A stretch of DNA of 64,000 nt, from contig CM035361.1 in NCBI GenBank assembly GCA_020137815.1, positions 2,970,662 through 3,034,661 of the forward strand, written 5' to 3'. Positions within the stretch are counted from its first letter, which is position 1, and the number at the start of each line of letters is the position of its first letter. Below, in pieces: positions 26,401-37,998 of this stretch. The position numbers and the translations under genes were made by a program. This DNA comes from Hormiphora californensis. Its lineage: Eukaryota; Ctenophora; Tentaculata; Cydippida; Pleurobrachiidae. The notes under the pieces were generated by a model. That model was not told where the DNA came from, made no database searches, and saw only the letters and a list, made by a program, of their open reading frames with translations.

Positions 26401-29400
26401 TAATTAGTGATTTAATTAGTGATTTAATTAGTGATTTAATTAGTATCACTGTAGTACAGCTTTTCTATGATTATGACGAGAGTCTGTTATGTTGAATCTC
26501 TCAACACCATTTCTATATCCATTAGTGTGTCCCGGGTTTACCGTGGACGGATCAGTGCAAGGAATTTGGGACGATACTGATCCTGGACAGACGGTGACAA
26601 TTGAATGTCAGAAGAAGCACGTGCTAGACGGTAGCTCTAAGAGGACCTGTAATACAGACGGAATGTGGGATGATGAAGCTCCTATTTGCAGGAAACTGAG
26701 TAAGTATAATAGTCAGAGAAGTAGCCGGTAAGTTTTTGAAGTGCAGCACACTTGAATTCAATTGAATTCAATTGAATTCAATTGAATGATTACACAGATT
26801 GCGGAATTTTTTTGCCAGAAATCGGGCAGGGAAAAAATGAATCACACTTGCAATTTTATTTCAGCGTGGATACCAGTTGAACCAGGTATTCCGATCAAAA
26901 ATTTTGATCTGGAGACCACCCCTCTTCAAATCAAAACCAACTCTACTGCCGGGAGTGGGGACAAGATTTTCGTGCGAACATACAAAGCAGATTGGGATTG
27001 GATAGGAGGAGTGCAGGTACAATTCACCTCTCCTACCATAATGGAATACGCCATCGGCAACTGTATCAGTTGGACTGCCTTCCCAGTACAACCAACAGGG
27101 GAAATAGACAAGATATGGACCATTAGAAAAACGGCTACTAATCTCAGTATAGAGTGCAATGGGGTGGAGGTTCTGAACTGCCGCTTCAGTGACAGTGGTA
27201 AAGACTGTGTATCAAGGTGGGGAGGAGATGTGGTGGGGTCGATAAAGTTTGGTGCCAATAATGACAACGCATCAGATAGCTACCGTCGAATGCCAACAGG
27301 TAATGAAGTGACTTAAGGCCAGAGGGGGGGTCGGGGGGTCTAAAAAGCCACTTTCGGGGTTTGGTCCGGCTCGAAGAGCCGAATCAGATGAAATAGTTGG
27401 AATCGTTTTAGTGCGCAATTGAGGATAACTTTCACATATGTAAACCTCAGAAAAGTGCATTTTTACCCTCTGGCCTTAATTAGTGATTTAATTAGTGATT
27501 TAATTAGTGATTTAATTAGTGATTTAATTAGTGTCACTGTAGTACAGCTTTTCTATGATTATGACGAGAGTCTGTTATGTTGAATATCTCAACACCATTT
27601 CTATATCCCATCAGCCTGTCCCGGGTTTACCGTGGACGGATCAGTGCAAGGAAGTTGGAACGATACAGATCCAGGACGGACAGTGACCATCAACTGCCAG
27701 AAGAAGCACGTACTAGACAGTAGCTCTGAGAGGACCTGTAATACCGACGGAGAATGGAATGAAGATGCTCCTCTTTGCAGGATACTGAGTAAGTACGAGT
27801 ATAATAGTCAGGGATGTAGCCGGTAAGTTTTTGAAGATGGGTGTATATGGGTCTGGGTACTAGATAAAACATTTTTTTATTTGACAAAAAGTTTGGGCAA
27901 CTTTTTGTCAGCTAACTTTGGGCTGTAGGAGGGGGGGGGAGGGGGGGTCAATTATTGATTTGTTGTGTATTGTGTTTGTCAAGTTATACAGGGTTCTGAT
28001 TTCTGAACGCACCCCTCTTGGATAAAACTTAGTTTCTAAACGATTTGCAATGTTAATTATTATGACTTGTAATATTGTTTTAGGTGAGCTGTCAGACTCT
28101 TGAAACACATAATTCAAATTGCTCGCTTAATTACCATTACAACTATCACACTAACAAACTAATTAACTTACTAATTAACTAACTAATTAGCTAATAAACT
28201 AATTACTGATTTTCGTACCTGATCCTTCTCTTTTCGTAGTGCATCTCTAACTGCATCAGCAGCTATCAGCTCCCCTTCCAATCCACTGTACTGCTTTTCC
28301 TTGTCCTCAACAAGAGCCACTGCCTAATTTTAATTAACATAATTAATTAACTTGATTTATTAAGTTGCAGTTATTATACTAATTAATTGGTAATGAACAA
28401 TTTTACCTTAGATCGATTAGTGGAACACCAAATCACTAAATTACATAACTTTAGTTTCATCAATTAACTAATCTTTAAATTGGATTATTTAATTAATTTT
28501 TAATAGTTTTAATTGATTATTAATTAGTAATTACCTCTGATGCTTCTCTTCTCATTCTGTCTGCTGTTCCTTGTGTGGTACTAAGCATAGTCCCCAACCT
28601 TTCTATCTCTCTCTGCTTTTCAACACTTTCCACCTATTTGAATGGGAGAGCGGTGAGAGACGGTCGAGAAATGTAACTATAGATTTCAGGTGGTGGGATA
28701 ATGGTTTGGACAAAAGACTGCAGTCTGGTGGTGATCCGAAAAGGATGTTCCGGCACTGTACTAAAAACAATAAACAGTAAAATTGTAAGTAAGTAAGGAA
28801 CAAATCAAACTGAGCTGTATTAGATATTTGTACAGTCGGACCCCGATTTACCGGGACGCTCGGGGAAGAATTTTCCCCGGTAAATCAGGGTGCCCGGTAT
28901 ACCGGGGTCCAATAGTACCTTAGTACGGTTGAGTGCGATAACAAAGTTCTCAAGTGCCTCTTTTATCTCCTGTTCGTTCCGTTCTACTGTATATCCACAT
29001 GTACCTGGGGGGTTAGATTTGTAATTAGTTACCATAAAGGTATATAAATGGGAACTAATTGATCACCTACTACTTAGTTTACTAACTAATTAATTAATTT
29101 ATCAGCAACTAAATACCTAAAACTGAGCAGATATTCTCCACAAATTGGGTATGTTTTAGATCGCTCATCTTTGTAGCGTCTGTCTGGGTGTCCAAGGCAA
29201 CCCCCAACAAGGAGTGTTTCTGTTCCAGTTTAGCGAGATTTGACCTGAAGGGTCGAAGGGATCAATGATCAGATCTAAATTCCGAGCTCTCTCTAGTAAA
29301 AGTAACAATCTCTATTTTGCTCTCTTTAGTAAAATTAACAATCTCTATTCTGCTCTCTTTAGTAAAAGTAACAATCTCTATTCTGCTCTCTTTAGTAAAA

Positions 29401-32400
29401 GTAGCAATCTCACCACCACTACCACTCACCTAGTAGTCTGGAGGGCATCGTTGCTGGCTGTTAACCGCTTGGTTACCTCGGATAACTCATTCTCCAGTTC
29501 TCTCTTGGTTAACATTGTCATATCACGTTCCTGCGAATAGTGACTGTTTTACATTTTACCAAAGACTTATTATTATAATAGGGCAGCCTGTCACGCTCAT
29601 TGAAAATTATTATACATTTTAGACACGTATGATATTTTCCATATAATTAGTTTCTAGATGATTAACACATTTTAATGACATTTTGAAGATGATATATTGG
29701 TATCTCGATCTGACACTTGACAGACTTGACAGACATGACAGACATGACAGACATGACAGACATGACAGACATGACAGACATGACAGACATGACAGACATG
29801 ACAGACATGACAGACATGACAGACATATGACAGACATGACAGACATGACAGACATGACAGACATGACAGACATGACAGACATGACAGACATGTCATACCT
29901 TTTGTAGAAGAGATATGGTAGCGGTATGTCCCTGAGTGTGTTCCTTCTCTTTACTGCACTCTGCCACCAGCCTCATGATCGTCTCCCTGTTTGCCTTACC
30001 CTCCAACTCCTGGGGATGATCACTTGGTCAGACAAACAGACAGACAGACAGAGATATATAAGGACAGACAGACAGACAGGCAAGTAGACAGACAAGCATA
30101 TATTGTGATCCAGACAATTACAGTTGTAAGATTAGGTTAGAAAGATTTTAATTAGCTCTATAATTGCAACCTAGTAGGTTGCCAACCTACCTGAGAGTGA
30201 ACACTCTTCTCCAAAGCTGAGATCTTCTCTTTGTAACTTTCCTCCGCGTGAACTGCAAGGGAGAAACAGATCAGCAACTAAGGTAATATCCCATCACCAA
30301 AACTCGCCCCAGACCTACCCTAGGGTGGGTCTGGAGGGGGTTTGGGAATTGTCCGGGGGAGAGGGAGCTCCCTCTCCCCCGGAAATTCCCAAACCCCCTC
30401 CAGAACCACCTAAACCCTCCCCAGAACCACCTAAACCCTTTCCAGAGATCCACCTAAACCCTCCCCAGAACCACCTAAACCCCCTCCAGATCCACCTAAA
30501 CCCTCCCCAGATCCACCTAAACCCTTTCCCCAGATCCACCTAAACCCTCCCTAGATCCACCTAAACCCTCCCTAGATCCACCTAAACCCTTTCCCCAGAA
30601 CCACCTAAACCCTTTCCCCAGGACTAACCCAACTCCACAATTTTGTTGATGGCAGGCTCATGTTCACCAGCGGGGGCCGGATCCATCTGGAGGCACGTCC
30701 TTATCCGAGCAGAGAGATCCAGGTACTAGAAGAGAGAAGGTCAGAGAAATCTATGTGATGGAGGGAAAGTGTTGAGAGCTGTTATTACACACGATATCTT
30801 GTCTTTTTGACCTATTCCAAAAGTAAGGTAAGTTATGATATTACCGGGCTCTCTTTTCATTCATTTCAACCCCCCCCCCATTATTTACCAGATCTTGCCA
30901 TTTCTTCATTGTTGCCAAAGTGTTGCTCATCTTACTGTCAGTTTCAGTCAACTTATCTACCTACGCAAAATATGATCACTTTTAACTATCCATTGGTTGA
31001 ATAAGTAGTTATGTTCTAACCCTCATTTAAGATTATAAACGAGGCAAACAAATAAAATTACAGTTTTAATAAATCACAATTATATTACCTCAGCCTGAAG
31101 TTTTGAGTTCAAGCCCTCCAGAGTTTCATCTTTGAGAGAAACATCTCTCTTAGCATTAGCCAGGGATAATCTGAATCAGCTGCATACTTCGGCAATTCGT
31201 GAATAGTTCTGGAGGGAGGAGGAGGGGGAGAAGAGAGGAGTGGGAATGGGAACGCAGCGAGGAGAGGGGTTTAGGAGGTTGGAAGGGAACGGGAGGGGCG
31301 CAGGAGTGAGGCGATGGGCTTTGGGAGGGGAGGAGTGCAGAGGAGGGACGGGAGGACACCTCGGCGACGGGGATACCGTGAGGGAGGGAGGGAGGGGGAG
31401 GGGACGGGAGGGAGAGAGGAGGGAAGGTGGCGAGGGAGGGAGGGAGGAGGGAGGGAGTGAGAGGGACGGGAAGAGGGACACGGGAGGGGAAAGGGGAGGG
31501 ACCGGCAGAAAGAGGCATCCCAGGGAGGGAGGGGAGGGAGGGTAGGGAGGGAGGGGGAACGGGCGAGAAGGTGGACGGAGGAAGGAAGGGAGGGAGGGGA
31601 GGAAGGGATGAGAGAGAGGAGGGTAGGAGGGAGATCGGAGGGAGGAGAAATGGCAGAGGGATGGAGGGAGGAGGGAGGGAGGGAAAGGGGGGGAGGGGGG
31701 GAGGGAGGGAGGGAGGAGGGAGGGGAAAAAAAAGGGAGGGGGGAGGGGGGAGGGAGGGGGGGAGGGGGGGAGGGGGGGGGAGGGAGGGAGGGAGGGGGGG
31801 GAGGGAGGGAGGGAGGGAGAGAAGAGGAGGGAGGGAGTAGAGGATGATGGTGATGATGCCTGCAATGAATAGCATTACTTTGGGAACTGGTGGTTAACTG
31901 CGGCAGACTCTATCTAGAAAACAGTATATACCCGTACGGACCAGACGGAAAATGCCGTACAAGAGGTTGAACTGTTTGTACTGTCTCTACTTTCTGCGCT
32001 CCCCAAAAACAAGAGGGAGAGAATGGGGAATATGGAATAAAGTCCGATTTTTAATAATGTGAACGGGGGGCACTTAATTCCATTTGCGCATGCTAAATTC
32101 TGTTCCTGATAAGATAGAGACTTTTCATTGGTCGCATTGGAAAGATACAGTTTTTGTCTTTCCAACGCAACCAAGATCAAGTCTTCATCTTATCAGGAGC
32201 CAGAGACATGGTCGAAACAAATGAAGAAAAAACTTTCCACGGTGGTGGGAAAATTTTTGCGCGCCCCCCGTTTAATTATTAAAAATCACGGAAAAAGAGG
32301 AAGGAAAGATAGGGAGATTAGGAAGAGAAGGGGGAGAGAGAGAGAGAGAGGAGAGAGAGAGACAGAGAGAGAGGAAAAGAAGGAACGGGAAAAACGAGAA

Positions 32401-32465
32401 GAGGGAGAGAGAGAGAGAGAGAAAACGAGAGGGGAAGGAGAGAGAGAGAGAGAGAGATGAGATGA

Positions 32466-32498
<33 letters not shown>

Positions 32499-35400
32499 AG
32501 AGACGAAGGGGCGGTTGACACACCAGTCAAGGGGAACCCTCTCCGAGAGGGGAAATGGCCCAAGACGGGGCCCGTTTACTGACCCATCTCGAAGTGACCC
32601 CGCTCAGCAAAGGATCGAATCCGACAGGGGAGGGAATCAAATTATGGTTTAAATCATGGGAGAGGGAATTACAAATCTAGGGGTCATGGGAGGGGGAATT
32701 TGAGATTGTGAAAAAGTAAAAGTCGTATGGGGCAAAAACTTGGGGGGTGAATCACAAATCTAGGGGTCATCATGGGAGGGGGAATTCGAGATTGTGGAAA
32801 GGTCGTATGAGGTAAAAACTTGGTGGATGGAGAGGGGTGATCACAGATCTGGGGGAGAGAGAATCACAGACATTTGGTTACGAAATAACCTGGCAAGGAG
32901 TAACTTCGTAACCAACACAGACCTAAAGTCCGTTTCAAGCGACTTGACCCGTAATTCTTGGAATTTGGCGCATTGCGTGTGTACAGTCGGACCCCGATTT
33001 AGTGGCATCCTCGGGGGAAAAATCCTGCCACTAAATCGGGGTGCCACTAAATCGGGGTCAAATAATGTTAATTTCCTATATCGGGGGAAGAAAAAATCCT
33101 GCCACTAAATCGGGGTGCCACTAAATCGGGGGCCACTAAATCGGGGTCCGACTGTATTTACAAAGGGGAAATCCTGAATTTCCAGGAATCTCAGGTCAAG
33201 TCGTTTGAAACGCACTTTATTAGGGGAGGGGGAATCACAGAACCAGCCAACTCAGTGCTCCACAGTTGCACGTGCATAACAACTGCGCGCGCGGAGAGTG
33301 GTCGCGCGAGATATCCCACCAGACCTCACATCGCGCGTTCCACACAACAGCTTCGCAACCCAGCCCCTCCTGTGCATTGGTCACCATGCAGCATGGTGCT
33401 GCACATGTGTCACGAGCATGCTTCTGCTGCTGCTGCTGACTTGATGTTCTAGAGACAGAGCATGCATAGAAACTATTCACTCTTTCTCTCCTGTCCAACA
33501 GAAAACATAATCTTCCCGTAAAAAGGAGAGGGTGTCGTGTAAAGCAGTTAAAAAGAGCAAAAAGTGGGAAATTTTAACAAACCACCACCCCAGCTCCGGA
33601 TGTGTATTAAAGAAAACCCCGCCAGCACAAGTTTCAATTTCTCCTTTTAAATTGTACCGCTTCTACACACAAGTGCAGGATCATATGGCTACCAACGTTT
33701 GCTTCTCACACATACAATTACACAGCAAGCAGAAACAACTGCTAACTGCTATCTCTAGTCTCTACATGACTTGATGCTTGAAGGAGCAATAAAAACAGTA
33801 AAAAAAGGTAGAAAAGCACTCGACCGAAAAACCGCTTTTTAAAACGCTTTGAAAAGCGGTTTTCTAGGAGCATTGCTTGTTGGCCAAAAACCGACAAACT
33901 CGTGCTAAATACTGTATCTAAGCTACGTTACTGAAAGTATGAACAGTGAAGGATGAACAACAAAGGTTAACTTACATCATTGTTAAGCCGGTTAACCTTG
34001 ACCTGCTCAGCTGCAAGATCACTCGCCCTTCCCTCGTGCTCTCGCCGCTGGGCTGCTATCTGCAGGCGGAGAGGTTGAGAGGTTACTTGGGGACAACCTA
34101 ATAGCGTGGTCGGTTGAGAGGTTACTTGGGGACAAGTTGGGGACGCCCTTTTTAACCAACTTTAATTTCCTTAGCTGGTATAAAAAAAGGAAAGTTGGGG
34201 GGGCAAAGGGGGACTCGACCCCAAAAAACCCGGGGGGGCCCCCGATTTCCGGGGTAAACCCCTTCCCAGGGGGGAGCCGGAAATCGGGCCACTGTTATAA
34301 AAATTTTTCCCCTTTCCGGCACGAGACGTTTTACAGCCCTGAAACATCCCGGACAGCCTGCAGGCCCCCGCCGAGAGGCAATTTTACAAACCCTGCGAAC
34401 CCACAAAAAGGGGGAGAGGGGGGAAGGGGGGGGGGGAAAAGGGGGGGGGGGGGGGAAAATAAATTTCAGAAAAAGAGTGGGGGGGGGCCCCAAAAAACCC
34501 GGGGGGGGGGTAGGGGGGGAAAAATTTTGGGGGGAAAGGGGCAAAGGGGGGGGGGGGGGGGGGGGTTTTTTTTAAAACCCTTTTTATTTTAAGGCGGGGA
34601 AAAGGGGGAAAAGGGGGGAAAAGGTGGAGGCAGGGGGAAAAGAAAAAAGGGGGGGAAAAAAAGGGTGAAGGGGGGGTGTGGGGGGGGAATTTTGAGTGAG
34701 ATGTAGAGAATAAATAAATATGTTGTTTCCTAAAAAAGGCCTTTGTATTCATAAATACAGATGATCGTGATCATGAGAATTGTGTTAACAGACGGATGTT
34801 TTAATACATGCGTTTTGGAAACACATGTTTTAAATGGGCTTTTTTCCCTTCCCCCTTTTCCCCCACTCCCTTTTCCCCTCTCTCTCTCTCTCCCCTCTCT
34901 CTTTTCTTTTTTTCTCTTCTTTTTCCCCTCCTCTCTTCCTCTTCTCTTTTCCTCTCCCCCTTTTCTCTCTCTCTCTCTCTTTCTCTCTTTTTTTTTTCCC
35001 CCCAATCTCCCCCTTACAGTAGATAGGATTAGAAATTGTTGCTATGGCAACCCTCACACACTCCCACATACAACACACAAACGCATTCTCAATGATTTGC
35101 AATCAAAAGCTCGATGGAGCCTACTTTCAATCCTCGGACCTCAATTAATCGAAATTAGGGTTAAAAGGGGAAAATTTAGGAGGGAAAAGAATCCCAAAAA
35201 ATGAAAAACCCCAAAAGGGGGGGGGGGGGCCAAAAAGAATTCCCGCCTCATCCGGGGGGGAAATTTTTTTAAAGGGGGGTTTAAAATTTTTGGAAATTTT
35301 CCCCATTTTTGGGCCCCAAAAAACCCTTTTTTTTTTTTAAAATCTTTCTTTTCTTCCCCACTTTATTTTTTCCTCTCCTCCCCCTTTAAAAATTCTCATC

Positions 35401-37775
35401 TTTTTTTTCATCTTTTTTATTTCAAACTTACCGGTTGTAAGCCCTCCAATTTTTTTCAGTTTAAGTTCTTGGACAATTCCCAAATTTGGGTTTTCCCCGG
35501 GGGGGGCCCCCCGGGAAAAATTTTAAAAAAAACCTTTTAAAAAAAAAGGGGGTTTAGCAGGGTTTTGGGGAGGGCCCTTGGAAAAGAAAGGGGGAAAAAA
35601 AGGAAAAGGGGGAAAAAGAGAGGGAAAAAAAAGAAAAGGAGGGGGAAGAAAAAGGGGACCCAGGAAAAATTTTTTTTTTTAAAAAGGAAAACGGGGGAAA
35701 AAAAAAAATTTTTTCCCCCCCTTTTTTTTTCCCTTTCTCTTTCCCTTTTTCCCCTTCTCAACTTTTCCCCCTTTCATTTCCCTCCAAATTTTATGTTTTT
35801 CAAAATTTTGTCAAAAACCAAATTTAAAAAAAAACTGGGGGGGGGGGGAAAGGTCCGGAAAAAAAATTTATTTTAAAAAAAGGGGATAACCTTGTAGCCC
35901 CCTTTGATGAGACAGTTCTAATCTTGTTTCCTTACAATCTCTCCCCTCTTTGTTTTGGGCCAGCTTTATTCCCTCTACTCCTCTATCGAGATGTATAGCC
36001 GAGATAGACTATTCGAAGAGGACATATAGAGAGAGAAGGCGATCTAGAAGAGATAGCTCGAACTTCAATAGCTAATATCTCTCTTCTATCTCTATCCTCT
36101 CTATCGATACTCTCTCTCTCTATCTTTCTCTCTCTTTTTCTCTCTCTCTCTCTCTCTCTCTAATCTCTTTCTCTCTCTCTCTCTCCCTCACTCTCTACAT
36201 CTTTCCCTCTGCATTGTAGGCGCCTCCGAAATTGTGTGCATGTTGTTTACAGTTCTCGTAAAACAAGGACAGCAATTTGAGGAAAATAAACTGGGGGGGG
36301 GGGGAACAAACAGAACTAACCGGAACTAACTTGTATTATCAATCTTTATGGAGTGGGGATAAATTAAATCTGTTTTTTACCGTTAATTAGACTTTTTAAT
36401 GAGATAATTAGAGTCATCAATGATTGATGTTCTGATGTAAAAGAAGTGTGATCAAGTTGTTGAAAAGTAGGGGAGACCAAAAGAAAGAGAGGAAGGATTC
36501 AAATAAAGAGAGGATTAAGAAGGATTCAAGGAAAAAGAGGATTATTAGGAGGGTGTCAAAGAAAGAGAGGTGGTCAAAGAATGGACTCATTGTTCATTGT
36601 CTCCCCATCTTTCTGACAAGCAGGAACAGCCCGCATTTCCCCCCTCCAATAATGTCTCTCCTGCCCCTGCATCAAGCTCTGCTTGTTTCCCTACTTCTCT
36701 AAAAAGTGTGCCGACTAAAGGGTGTCCCATTCCTCAACATCCCACAAATGTGCACATTTCCCCTCCATTCCTTCAATATTTTATGTATCCCATGTCAAAC
36801 TCTGCTTGTCTCCCTACTTCTATCTTTCCTACTCTCTTGTAGGCTACAAAGTGTGCCGACTATAACATATCATAAGAACTCGTCACTCGACGAGGGGAAA
36901 ATTAATTCAGGGGACGGGGAAGATTGAAAGACAGATATAATATCCTTGTTAGTATTGGGGAGATTGGGCAAGGATCGAAGATTGTAAAACTGCGACAGCT
37001 CATTTTTTCACGGTTTGGGAATCTTTTTTCAGTCCTAAAAAAGTGTTACTGAATTCCGGCGGTTCGTTATGCGCGTTACCGGTAGTTTCAGGACCATAGC
37101 AAGCAGGAAACGCGAGTTACAAGTGATTCCATGCTGTGTGCGGCTGGGTTGGTTTTAGATGTTGGGTCACATTAGGCGGACTAAGTTTGCAAAAATAGCA
37201 GGAAAAATTGTGCGGCGGGCAACTTGAACCGCCTTAGTCATTTTCCAGGGTTTATAATTTCACATCAACTACCAAATAATTATTACCGTCTTCACATTTG
37301 TCTTTAATACAAGTCATTGCAATATAATTGCAGCCTTCTCACAACAAATGTTTTTGTTGTTGTTTGTATCCATGGTAACAACCCGAGCCCCGCTGTTAAA
37401 TTAGTCGAGGAGGTCCATTTCATATTTGGAAACAAAAGCTCCAGCCCTTTTTGTAATTATGGCTTTGTCCCCCGCCCTCTAAACACCCCTTGCCCCTTCC
37501 ATTATACTCCTAGAACATGAGTCTCACACTTTGGGTTGAGGAAACTGATCCATTACGTGAAATGAGAGTCCTCGTGTGTACAGTCGGACCCCGATTTACC
37601 GGGATGCTTGGGGGTTTTGTTCGATGAATCGAGGTCCGACTGTACTAACAAGTCTCAGTGACTGTCCCACACTTTCGAAAGTGCTATACATCATCATCAT
37701 CATCCCTACAATTAGAAGAATATAATGTTGAGCGTGTAAGAAGTTCGTCATGCTTTTAGATTTGTGCAACACACT

Positions 37776-37845
<70 letters not shown>

Positions 37846-37907
37846 CGTGCGTGTTTCTGCTCTCTAGCAGCGTATCACAAGCTGACAGTACCTGCTTGAC
37901 AGACGGG

Positions 37908-37998
<91 letters not shown>

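Larger units (their letters stand above)
21456..27927 (+). pseudogene. Triplicated secreted domain/sushi gene, broken by a deletion and a retrotransposon
   Basis: Signal exon 21456-21510 (MRRILVFLLLFTTLPGTE), then three repeats of domain exon plus sushi exon: 21649-22048 + 22176-22349; 22497-22873 and 26153-26198 + 26526-26699; 26865-27299 + 27615-27788; then a probable short last exon 27911-27927 (TNFGL, stop). All module exons are phase 1-1, and intact domain exons are 435 nt. The domain reads WIPVEPG, LQIKTNSTAGSGD, IFVRTYKADWDW, IWTIRKTATNLSIECNGVE, DCVSRWGGDVV. The sushi reads CPGFTVDGSVQG, QTVTINCQKKHV, TCNTDGMWDDEAPIC. Copy 1 lacks 35 nt after IFVRTYK, which shifts the frame. Copy 2 is split by the retrotransposon at 22874-26152. 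Copy 3 is intact. As it stands the full gene cannot encode one open protein, though skipping exons of equal phase could leave a shorter one. It sits opposite-strand in an 8-kb intron of the coiled-coil gene. Confidence 0.8.

Noticed and set aside
31156-31875. 229-239 residue Pro/Leu/Ser ORFs and Gly/Arg ORFs
   Set aside because: Translation of a purine-only tract, with no splice or domain evidence.
34137-35876. Several 100-150 residue ORFs
   Set aside because: They lie in the homopolymer-inflated block, and the composition is not biological.
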